Shown here one piece after another: positions 10,172 to 20,923 of a DNA stretch of 64,000 nucleotides. Numbering within the stretch: the first letter of the stretch is position 1; each line of letters begins with the position of its first letter. The stretch comes from Saururus chinensis (Eukaryota > Streptophyta > Magnoliopsida > Piperales > Saururaceae). The position numbers were made by a program, and so were the translations under genes. The notes beneath the pieces are model-generated. The model had not been told where the DNA came from, did no database searches, and saw only the letters and a list, made by a program, of their open reading frames with translations. The stretch spans positions 558,001 to 622,000 of the forward strand of contig CP141145.1 of assembly GCA_035235625.1 (NCBI GenBank), in the 5' to 3' direction.

Positions 10172-12115
10172 ACAAATAAAAAAAATTCTCTCTCTCTACC
10201 CTCTCCTCTCTCTCCTCCCTCTCTCTCTCCCCTCCTTCCCTTCTCTCTCTTCTCTCTCTTCTCTCTCCCTCTCTCTCCTCTCCCTCTCTCTCCTCCCTCC
10301 CTCCCCTCTCTCCTCCCTCCCCCACTCTCTCTCCTCCCTCCACTCTCTCTCCTCCCTTCTCTCTCCCCCCTCCCTCTCTCCACCCTCTTCTCTCTCTCCT
10401 CCCTCTAAATCCTCTCTTTATTATATTTTTTGTTTAAAAATTAATTAAAAAAATAAATAAAAATGTATTAGCGACGCATAGGCATATACGTTGCTAATAC
10501 TCTAAGGTATTAGCGACGTATATTCATGTACGTTGTAAATACATGTTTATTTATTTATTTTTTAATTAATTTTTAAATAAAAATATAAAACAAATAAAAT
10601 AAATTTTTTTCTCTTTCTACCTTCTCTCCCTCTCCTCTCTCTCCTCCCTCTCTCATCTCTCTCTCTCCTCCCTCTCTCTCTCCCCTCTCTCTCCTCAGCC
10701 TTTCTCTCTCCTCACCTTTTCTCTCACCCCTCTCTCCCTCCTCCCTCCTCGCTCCCCCTCTCTCTCTCTCCTCACCCACTCTACACTCCCTCTCACCCCT
10801 CTCTCTCTCTCCCTCCCCTCTCTCTCCTCCCTCTCTCACCCCTCTCTCTCTCTCTCCCTCCCCTCTCTCTCCACCCTCTCTCCACCCTCTTCTCTCTCTC
10901 ATCTCTCTATATCCTCTATTTTATATTTTTATTTAAAAATAAATTATATATAAACAAATAAATATGTATTAGCGACACATAGAATTATACGTCACTAATA
11001 CAATAATGTATTAACAATGTAAATGAATATACATCGCTAATACTCTACGATATTTTTCCTCTCTCTACCCTCTCTCCCTCTCCTCTCTCCTCCCCTCTCT
11101 CTCTCTCTTCCCTCCCCCTCTCTCTCTTCCCTATCCTCTCTCTCTCTTCCCTTTCTCTCTCTTCCCTCTCCTCACTCTCTCTATCTATTTTAATTTTATT
11201 TTTTTAAAAATTTTAGAAAGCCATTAGCAATGTATAGCAGCATACGTCGCTAATACTATAGTGTATTAGCGACGTATATATGTATATGTCGCTAATACAA
11301 TAGTGTATTAGCGACATATACATATATACGTCGCTAATACACTATAGTATTAGCGACATATACATCTAAACGTCGCTAATAGTCTTTTTTTAAAAAAATA
11401 AAATTAATATCCCCCTCTCCCCACTCTCTCTCTTCCCTCTCCTCTCTCTTCTCTATCCTCTCTCTCTACCTTCCCTCCATCTCTCTCTCCCTCTCCTTTC
11501 TCGCTCTCTCCTCTCTCTACCCTCTCTCCTCACTCTTTCTCTCCTCTCTCCCTCTCTCCCCCTCTCTCCTCTCTCTCTCTCCTCACTCTCCCTCCCACTC
11601 TCTCTCCCTCTCCCCCTCTCTCCTCTCTCTCTCCTCCCTCTCCCTCTCTCTCCTCACTTTCTCTCTTCCCTCCCTCTCCTCGCCCTCTCTCCTCCATCTC
11701 ACTCTTCCCTATCTCTCTCTCTCCTCACCCTCTCACCTCCCCCTCTCTCTAGTCTCTCTCTCCTCTCTCTCTCTTTTTGATCCCTCTTTTCTCTCTCTTT
11801 TTATAAATTATATTTTAAAATTAATAAAAAATTAAGAAATAAAGTATATTATATATAAATAGTGAAAGTTTAATATATTATTAACACTAATTTTTATTAA
11901 AAGTTTAATATTTATTTATCATATATACAAATAGTGAATATTGAATAAAATATATATTATATTTAGGAAGTTTTTTTAAATTTTTTTATTTTTATTTATT
12001 ATTTATCAAATAAAATTAATTAATAGAGCTATTCGCGTTGCTTGTAATCAAGCATCGCTATTACGAATGCTATTTGCGAAGCTTATTTAAAAGTGTCGCT
12101 AATAATCCAAAATTT
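10172..12115. repeat. Tandem hairpin plus CT-rich units, right block
   Basis: CT-rich tracts at about 10183-10405, 10609-10905, 11055-11185 and 11410-11790 alternate with hairpin-forming TATTAGCGACGTATA-type sequence at 10465-10540, 10965-11050 and 11220-11385. At 11270-11370 three consecutive motifs in alternating orientation could form a long stem. The last part (12020-12115) carries looser TTGCGAAGC / GTCGCTAATAATCC subterminal motifs. The pure-CT strand gives only Arg/Glu/Gly-rich translations on the minus strand, which I do not count as genes. Confidence 0.75.
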
Positions 12116-12762
12116 TTATTTTAAATTAATAGCTAATATTTATTCCGTCCAGCTAGCTCGGTTCGCATGCACAGTCGGCTAGGCTTATTTGGGGGACTAA
12201 TTCTTTTGGTTTTCTCTTAGCCCAAAATGGGTCCTTATGTCCCTTAACGCGCGGATGGGTCCATTTGAACAGGATGAGGTTTCTTTAACATGATTTTTTT
12301 TGTGTTTTATAATACACTAAAAATAATTTCTACATCATTCTTAATTAAAATTTTCTACCATCATGAGAGTGATTACACTATTGTGGTTCACTGCATACCC
12401 TGTGTGAAGGTACTTCTACAGTGTGTGGTAGACCATATTATCATAGGAGACATATGCTTAAGTGATCCTAAGCACCATTATGGATGGCATAATTTTGTCT
12501 AAAAGACAGCGTTCAACACTTGATTTGTAAGTTTCCTATTGTTAATTACTCAGGCTTGAAAAATAACAATTAGTCCATAAGATGTTAGTCCCTTGATAAA
12601 GATACTAAAAAAAAGAAAGATGGTTTGATGTAATAAAAAAGAGGGAATAGATGGTGATGAGATGGCCTACTGCAGTAATGTCCTTGGGTGATATTTGAGG
12701 AAGAAAATATAAAGTACAATATATTTGGGTCTAAGTTAACCCTTAAATTTGGAAAAGAAAAG
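12116..12762. other. AT-rich interval, no gene seen
   Basis: Lies between the last CACTA-like repeats and the hAT MITE. Short frames only, no domain, no clear repeat ends. Confidence 0.5.
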
Positions 12763-13211
12763 TAAGGCTGCATCTCGGGTCGGGTTAGGTTGGGTTTTGC
12801 AGGACCAGACTTGACCGGAGATAGGAACCGAGTTCCTTGGACCCAACCCGAGATAAAGACTAAAAATTTTTGGATCCGACTTGACTCGAAACAAGACCTA
12901 GAAAACCCGAGATCCGACATAGGAACCGAGATTGTATATTGAGTCGGGTCGGTTCCAATAATTTAACCTAATTTGACATTATATTGAATTGGTTTTAACT
13001 ATAAAAATTTATATAATTAATGTTAAATATGATTTATAATTAATTAGGAACTTGGGTTGGTTTGGGTCGGTTCTTGGGTTTTCACATATTAGACCCAACC
13101 CGACCCAAGATTTACCCGAGTATTTTTTTTCTTGAAACCAACCCGACTTAGGTCAATTTTAGGTGAGTTCTATCTAGATCGGTTAAGGTCTGGGTTTTTG
13201 ATGTAGCCCTA
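12763..13211. mobile_element. hAT-type MITE with 8-bp target duplication
   Basis: A 449-bp element. Ends are TAAGGCTGCATC (left) and the reverse complement of GATGTAGCCCTA (right), differing at few positions. They are flanked on both sides by AAGAAAAG (12755-12762 and 13212-13219), the 8-bp duplication expected for hAT. The interior is rich in short GGGTCGGGTT / AACCCGACCC motifs in both orientations and has no coding capacity, so it depended on a transposase from elsewhere. Confidence 0.85.
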
Positions 13212-13663
13212 AAGAAAAGATACAAAAAATTATAGGAGGCCATAATTCAACAAGATTGTAGTGTGTCGAGGGTCCGGGCCACCGGCCACCACATAGAAGC
13301 TAAGAGACTAAAAATGGAAAATTGAAGTTGAGGATTCACAAAATCGTATACAAAGAACCGTGCATTTGATGCCCCTTTTGTTCCCCATACATTTGACATT
13401 TTGCTGGGGATGGATTGCGTGGCATTAATTGTTATAACTAAACTGTGAGTGCATGCTGACAACACGCTTTCAATAGGTAGCAAACTGGATTTGATCGCCA
13501 AGAAAAGGGATCATAAAACCTGCTTCCTAGTCACTGAAAGTGAAAGTATTTTCATGTAATATTGTCAGACAAGTAATATTCAATTATGGTAAACGTAATT
13601 CATCATTCCCAAACTGTGTTCTTATCAACATCTCCCTATTAAATCAGAATTCAAATCTCAAAT

Positions 13664-14411
13664 TCAAGGTAAAAGTTGCACATACCCTGTTAATACAGCA
13701 ACAACTAGTATAACCAGCGGGGGAAGAATTACAAAAGCGGCAATTGTGGCAAAGAAGGTGGTGTCATTCCTCTGTGACACTGTGTCCAAGTAAGCTTGCC
13801 TTTTGATATTCCTTTTCTGTGAAATGGTCAAGGAGTTTACGCTAGCTTTTAGCTTCTTCCCCAAAGGAAGGGTAAACTCTCCTTCTCTGTCTCCAAAGAG
13901 TTCAGACAGTTGCTCCCGGATCGTTGGTCTACTAGCCCCACCATCACTCTCATAACCTGGTATTGAACAAGAACATTCATGGGCACTCCTTCAAATCTCT
14001 CCTTTCAACCTATTCTATTCTGACTAAAGCTGTAACACGACATTGAGGCGATTAATATTAGTATTATTTACCACCGGAAGGACTGATAGAGGTCAGTTGT
14101 TGCAGGAGCTCCAGCTGGGTTCTTGCAGACGACTCTTCATTTGATAAATCGCAGGGGCACAATAGAATTAGAAAGAAGGAAATTTAGCAACCAATTCTTT
14201 CAACGCAAAAGGTGCAGCTCTTGTTCCTGAAAACGCATTTTGTACCTGACAAATTGGGCTCCTCTGTAACTCCCTCGGACTGAGCAGCTTTGAAGGGGGG
14301 AGTTAGCCTCTCCAAATTCCTCCATCTGTCGGAGAGGATAACCCTGTTGCCAAGATGGAGGTGCGTTCCGAGAAAAGAATGGTGTAGGAGTGGGGGAAAT
14401 TTGGCAGCCAT
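13664..14411 (-). CDS. Small predicted plastid-targeted single-pass membrane protein (3 exons)
   Basis: Proposed exons, minus strand: 14246-14411, 14072-14134, 13664-13956. All junctions are GT-AG and the three phases join without a stop to give 173 aa. The N-terminus (MAAKFPPLLHHSFLG..., few acidic residues, Arg/His/Leu-rich for about 40 residues) looks like a chloroplast transit peptide. The middle holds a hydrophilic stretch with RPTIREQLSELFGDREG. The C-terminus (about residues 143-170, FFATIAAFVILPPLVILVVA) is one strong membrane segment ending GYVQLLP. The exon joins preserve an uninterrupted charged region, which supports the model. It resembles small conserved plastid inner-membrane or thylakoid proteins of unknown function; I cannot name the family securely. 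An upstream in-frame ATG at 14615 exists, but the residues before MAAK look like untranslated leader. No damage is visible, so I take it as a functional host gene. Confidence 0.72.
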
Positions 14412-15579
14412 TCGAAATGGGTCAGGAACTCTCTCTGGCCATAATAACGAATCAGCCAAACAATCTTTTAAGTGCGGCTGCCGTCGTCCACACATAAATT
14501 TAAGAGAAAATGTTTTATTGTATGACCCGTGGCCATGTGGACAGGAAAACACTCTAACTGATGGATCCAGTTCATCTCTCACTATGTGATGTGGTAGTTT
14601 CTCATTATTGGTCATCTTACCTTAAGTAAAGAAAGAAAAAAATGGGTCAGGTTAGACAAGTCCTAAATTTAAGGTGTTACTCCAAAGAAGTCGTAGAGAC
14701 TAGTATAGGGTGCTCCAACGGGCATTTGAAGTGAGTATTAGGATGAACAACAGGACATCATATTGCCACGTGGATAAGTTTTGCTCGAATATGTGTCTCA
14801 TTATTTGTTGTTGTCACTTATTATCCGCTTGAAAAATAATCAATGGGCATGGTTAGGTATGGATTCCGTCTATATTGCCCCACCCTGTCATGGAGGCTAG
14901 GGTGAGTCAGTGCACATCTACCTTGAGTAAAAAAACCTACAAGGGTGAACCTACAAGCTATTACTATAGGTACAAATTATTTATTTTCCAAATATACATA
15001 TATATCAAATTAGAGTAGATAAGTTTTTCTCAGCACCATATCATAACTCAAATAAGGTTAGCCTAAGTACATATTTGAATATCATGCTTTGCACCAATAT
15101 AAATAAATTGACACTCATATGTCACTAGTTGTCAACTCATAGGCAAGATCACTTTTAATTATAATAAACATTCCAAGTGGTTTGACATCATCATCCTTAC
15201 TGCACACAATTTTCTAAAAAATAATCTTGCAAAGTACCTAATGGATGTTGAGTATATTAGTATACTCACTAAGATGGCTATACAAGAAACTACATACATC
15301 ATTTTTGTCATAATGTAATTACACATATATAAACATATTGTCTTAACTTTTTATTTTTAAGATACTAATTGCTCAACCTTCAACTCTAAGATGGATTAAC
15401 ACTTTAAAGTCGTGACAACCAGGAGGTTCTTCACAAAATAGCTTGAGACTCTTGCTAAAGATATTATTTGCTTTATCCACTCCATAAAGCTAAGACTCAC
15501 AATGGCTCATAGACCTATAGTAGTCAATGTTTTTCAGCCTTCTATGATTACTAAAGACTCCTATGTCGCGCTCCGCGAG
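14412..15579. other. Intergenic, no gene seen
   Basis: Upstream region of the minus-strand gene ending at 14411, then AT-rich sequence with no domain-bearing frame and no repeat ends that I can define. Confidence 0.5.
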
Positions 15580-18500
15580 TGTGACACTACATATTTTTCC
15601 AAGAAAAATATATCTTTTAATTTAAAATTCCTCTTTTTCATCAACAAGCCACCAACATGTTGGTGTGCGCTTTAATGAAACTGTAGGATGCGGTTATGAT
15701 AGGAAACATAGGTGGTTGCATGGTTATGACTCTAGGAGATGGTTACACCCTTTATAAAGAGCAAGAATCTAGGAATTTGAGCGATTTGGGGTATCAAAAA
15801 AATTCTAAGGAAGTGAAAAGTGCTTTCAACTTTGAGAGTAGGAGACTTTGTGATAGGAAGGAGAAGAAGTGTGGGATTAACAGTCGGATTGCTAACCTTG
15901 TAACCATATGATGATTTAAATAGATACTCTTAATCTAATTGCATACTTGGTGATGTGTTGCATTGTATATTGTGGTTGTTTTCTGATAATTATGTCATGC
16001 ATAGAGTAAAGATGATACTTATGACTTATGAAAATTAAATGATTGAAGTCATGGATATTTATAGAGGATTATGGTTATGGTTTAAATGTTTCAAGATTCA
16101 TGTTTTATTTAAGCGAGGCTTTTTGCTTTAGTGTAGTTTATGTTTGTTTTTTGTCCTAATCATTGACGTGGTTGCTAACATGTCGGTGGTTGAAAGAAGA
16201 AGAACACTACTAGCATCAGCACATTGTATTGTATCAGTGTTATACTAGCCATCAATAGTGCAACTGATGCATCGATGATGATATCGGAAAATTGGCTCCC
16301 ATAGTCCTCTCATTATTAGCAAGGGTTCAAAACATTAATGAAGGTGTTGATGGCCATGGACACCTACATCAACATGTTGATGAGGCTACCAATGGTTTAT
16401 CCATTTATAGTTTTCAAGCATGATTTCTATAATATTATGTCTTATGAATTATATAATAGTATGGTTTACATGCATGTTGGATGAGTAAATACATGATAAC
16501 AATACATCTATGATAATTAAGTAAACCCTATGTTTGATCCTTGTAATAGATAGATATCCCTTATCCATTGCATTTGGCACCTAAGGACATATGAGCCTTA
16601 TTTTAGGTTAACTTCAGAAGAGATTGTTTTTAGTCACATGTAGGAGACTCAAGATTGGGGGCTGACTTATAGGTCTCCGGCTCCCCAAAAGCATAAGAGT
16701 TTTGTTTGTAGAGTAGCTCCTCTAACCCAGGAGTTAGGTTCAAATGGGTCATGACATGAAAGCCTGAATGACTCAACACAATGCAACAAAGGAGGTCTAT
16801 TTTATCATGGTACTCACAAATCTTGACTATTTAGGTCCATAAGCTCTTGTATAACTTTGCTCCATGGTGTGGATGGAGCTGGGCAAGAGTCTTCAATAGA
16901 AGTATGAAGTTGAGCAATGTGGTCATACACATTCTAGAGAAGAATGGTTTAACTCCTACATGTGGCCACCGAGTCATAGTGACCCCATTTTCTTTGATTT
17001 CTCTTTGTCTAGGTATGACTTTGAGGATAATGAAAGGTAATGACTTGTCTTGGCTTGATTTATTTTTGCATTGATTATTTTATATGTTTTATTGGTTATT
17101 GTTTAGTCATCCCAAAGGGTATACTCATATATTCAGCATACTTGTGGTGCAAGTGTTGCAAGTGGAGTTCATTTACAACAAAGGAAGGGTAGGCCATAGA
17201 GCTGACCTTCTTGCTTCATAGGCTTACTTATACTTTCTTCTTAGGAAAGATTTGTAAGTATGTGAGTGTGTCAATTATTTGAATTGTTAATAAAAGTGGA
17301 GCATTAATAGATAAGTGCCCAACATGTGATTTTGTGGTTCTTCTTACTTCGATTTAAATATTTAGCGATGTAGTTATTATATTACTCAAATTACATCAGA
17401 TTGTGAAAACGGGTAATCATGCTCCCAAAGGGTTTCAAAGAGACTATTTCAAACTTCTCCTTCCTTTTTGGATTGGTTGTATCTTGTTCTATATTTATTG
17501 TATAATTTAAGAAAAAATACATATGCATATGTAAATTTTGGGGCCTAATAGTTGGAGTCATGTCTCTTTTCATACCACAACAACTTTCAAGTTTGGGGGA
17601 GCCAGAAACCTATGGTCATTTTTCATACCATGAACCTCCTCTATATGGCTAAGCAAATGTGCTCTTTGAGCCAACAAGGACACATGATACCCTTTTTGTT
17701 ATGCGCAAACGTAAGGATTATTTCTCCTCTTTTCACATGTCTTTTATCATATATTTTAGTGTTTACTTACATTTATTGTGCAAGAAATATTTCACATTGT
17801 CCCTCTCTCCACATGTCTTTTATTGTGTGTTTCAGTGTTTACTTACGTTTATTATGCAAATAAAAGTTATTCAATCCATAATTTATTGTCCATCAATTGA
17901 CCTCAATAAATGCTAAATTAAAATCATGAACCAAACCACTGTTAGTTTTCCCATCAACATGTTGATGTTAGTCCCAATGGTCATCGGCCCCATGTATGAC
18001 AAGTCAACCTTGCCAATAGTGAATGGCCTACTTTTGTTAAACCTCTTGTCGGTGCCCATTATAACACCAATGCATCCCCATCTATCGATGTCGACAATTA
18101 TTCATCATATCTAAGTCATCGATACCTTCATCAATTTGTCAGTGATCATGCCGATGGTTTAGTAAAATGACATTTCACAATGGTGCTAAAACCATTTTCT
18201 CTTGTGAACAAGTAGTAAAAACTTTTTAAAATATATTCAAGTCCTAAGGTATTGTTCCTGGAGATGAACATAAGGTGTGCAAACTCACTAAGTGTTAGTG
18301 AATATGAGTTCATAGCATATGATTTCAATTATTATGTCTACTCCTTCAGAGATGAAATTAGATTCATGTCACTCTCTCTCTTTATGTTGATTATAACATG
18401 TTAATAGGGAATTATACTAGCTTAATAGTCAGTTTAAAGAAGTGGCTCAAAACCTAGTTTGAAATGAAAAACAAGGGTGATGCATTCTATATCCTTATGA

Positions 18501-19571
18501 TCCAAATTTAGATTGTTTAATATATCTAACGTCATCCTCAATAGGATTCTCCATGATGTAGAATATGTTGTGTGTGTACAATCTAATAGGGGATTATATG
18601 TGTGAAGGTTGAATTGAGGAAGGGAGGAACTAAAGAGGAAGGGGTAGGGTTGGCATGAGAGGAACAAGGGAAGGGGGAGGATAGGCAACGGAAGAACAAG
18701 GAAAGGAAAGGGGTGAGTGAGGGAGAGAGGGACAAGAGGGGGAAAGTTGGGACAAATTTTGTCTGCATTCTTCATTGATTTCAAGCCTTACATTGCAAAC
18801 CTACTCTCCTTAAGATAAAATTAAAACCTTAGAATTAAAGTAGACTAAGGCTTAACCTAGCCCAACCCAAACTAAAGACAACTAGGGCCTAACCAAGCCT
18901 GACGCATAAAATAAATATCCTATCTTGGTCACAAGGCCTTTGTTTAAAGAACTTCAAATAAACGCCTACTAAAAATATGTAATCATATCGTAATAATATC
19001 AGTTTAAGGTTTAGCAATTCAACCTTCATAGACTTGAAATCCTTTCTCATGTGCATTGTCAATCATTCCCTACAAAATTTGTTCCCTACCTTATTTCATC
19101 CAGTTTCGGTGTGTCTTGGCCTTCCCCATCTTGCTCTAGAGAAGTTTTGAAGAAGTATGAGTCTAAAGTATGTCAAAGTGTATTTAAAAGGGAGAAAAAA
19201 TTGAATTTTGGTATGTAACCATCAAGCTAGGTAATTTCTATGTCTTTTGGCATAATTGTCCCAACCATCAGGCAACCCATCAAAGACTTGGTGTCTACCA
19301 AAACTAGAAATCAAGATTCACCGATTTGACCATCGACATGTCGGTGGCTTACCGACAATACCATAGGTCCAACTTCGCAAGGCCATAACTTCTCATTTGA
19401 ACTCAGATTCACACATTCTTAGTGGTATTTCAAAGCTCTTTTTGTCTAATTTCTAACTATTAGAATAATCCATCTACAATAGAAGTTATTCTCCTCAGAA
19501 AGTATAAGAATCAAATTCGCTATTTTCATTGTGGATAAGTTTAGAAACTTAGAAGATTCTTGGGTGTTACA
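15580..19571 (-). mobile_element. LTR-like retrotransposon sequence (probable minus-strand solo LTR)
   Basis: Read on the minus strand, it starts TGTAACACCCAAGAATCTTC at 19571. It shares the block GAGCTTTGAAATACCACTAAG and the region after it with the starts of the LTRs at 23590 (plus) and 23061 (minus). It ends near 15580 with TGTCACA. No pol or gag frame occurs inside. The flanking five bases (GCGAG / GATAG) do not match well, so the exact ends, or a clean solo-LTR origin, are uncertain. Confidence 0.5.
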
Positions 19572-20923
19572 GATAGTCATAGGTGTGCATTCATACATTA
19601 CATCTTGTGGGCCTGGTCAGTGCGTGACACATGTTGAGCCCATACACACGAGCAAGACACCATAGAAAAGCCCTATGTTGATGTGAGTCAAATGGGTTGC
19701 AGGCCTAAGACCAAGAAGGAGGAAGAGGTTTAGTATAAATAGTTCTTAGTGCCCTAACTCCCCAGTAATCCCACTTCTAATCCATTGACTGCCAACCCCC
19801 TCTCCTCTCCTCCTTGGCCACAGCTCCCCCTTGACCCACCAGCCCTCTATTTCCCTTTCTACCTGGTCTCTCTTGCTCGAGCAAGGAAGAGGGGCTGCTG
19901 CCCCTCCATTGTGGTGTCTCATGATTTGTGCCACACATCCTAGGGCTGCATGCAATCTCTTCAAAGGACACTCCATTGGACTGATTGCAAATTGCTAGGA
20001 GGGATTAAGGGTTTGATAACATCTGTCAAATTCCATGCACAAAAGGTTTTGGAGATATCCTTCCCAAACTACATATAATCAAGGTAGACCTTAAGCTACA
20101 TATATCATACATGTATAAAAGAGTGTGCTTTTTAGGTGATTGCTAGGTCGTGTCCTAGGGGTTCACCCCTAAAGGTTAATATATGTTGTTCCTTGATTAT
20201 TTTCATAGTATATGATTGATTTCTCTATAAATTTGAATATTACTCATTGATATCATGTTTAATTTTCTTTGATGTGGATTGTGCAAAAAGAAATTTTTTA
20301 AAGGCTTGGCAACTCCACTTGTAATGGAGGTGATGGGAGGTAGCCATTTGTGTGGTAGTGACAAGGCAAATTAGCCAAGTAAGTTAGCCTTACATGTCAT
20401 GCTCTTGGCCTAGTGCCATGTGACCACAAGTCTAGCCCGCAGACCCAAGCAATGAATCTATCCCAAGATGGACATGTGAACATTTCGGGACATTTTCCAA
20501 GCGAACTAGCTAGAGGGGGGACACAATCTTGCAATGCAAGGTAAGCAAACAGTGGAACATTCCATTTCAACACCATGCATGCAAAGGATATGATGATTAT
20601 CTTTCCAACATAGCGGTAAGGTTGGGGCCTTACCCATGGGTTGGGGAGCCTAATATCAAATCCAAGGGGCTGCTGGCATGATGGCTAGCCAATAAGCAAG
20701 TACCCTTGCAACCAGCTACAAGGTTAGACATACCAACAAGATAACATTTCAGCTCCACCAATTCCCACTATATTGTAAAAGAGATTTATTGCATATTGTT
20801 GGAGTGGTAGCTAAAGTAGTTGTATGACCATGCCCAAACCAAAGTTTATCAAATGGCCACAAAATACTTCATAACTCCCTGATGCTATCTAAAGGGAGGG
20901 GACATGTTAAAAGACCCCACAAC
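19572..20923. other. Repeat-derived sequence between LTRs
   Basis: No coding domain. It contains a TATA-like GTATAAATAG at about 19731 following a purine-rich stretch, possibly a retroelement promoter. The part at 20365-20560 is related to 63780-63970 at the other end of the window, in the same orientation, so it belongs to a repeated family. It continues in the DNA after the solo LTR (23067 onward). Confidence 0.5.

Larger units (their letters stand above)
1586..12115. mobile_element. CACTA-like non-autonomous DNA transposon, split by a nested MULE
   Basis: The left end starts CACTACAACAAAAAGGAC at 1586, the canonical start of plant CACTA (En/Spm) elements, followed by subterminal TAGCGACG-type repeats in both orientations. 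Without the nested MULE (3309-10162 plus duplication) about 3.7 kb remains: a GC-rich block, then tandem units of hairpin plus CT-rich tract. No CACTA transposase (TNP2) reading frame is visible. The same repeats recur to about 12115 (motif GTCGCTAATAATCC), but no TTGTAGTG-type right terminus is seen, so the right end is lost, mutated or misplaced by me. Family assignment is inferred from the terminus and the subterminal repeat style. Confidence 0.65.

Noticed and set aside
14184-14615. Single 143-aa frame starting at 14615 as the gene product
   Set aside because: A GT donor at 14245 and an AG acceptor before 14134 allow a better three-exon model; the residues before MAAK look like translated leader.
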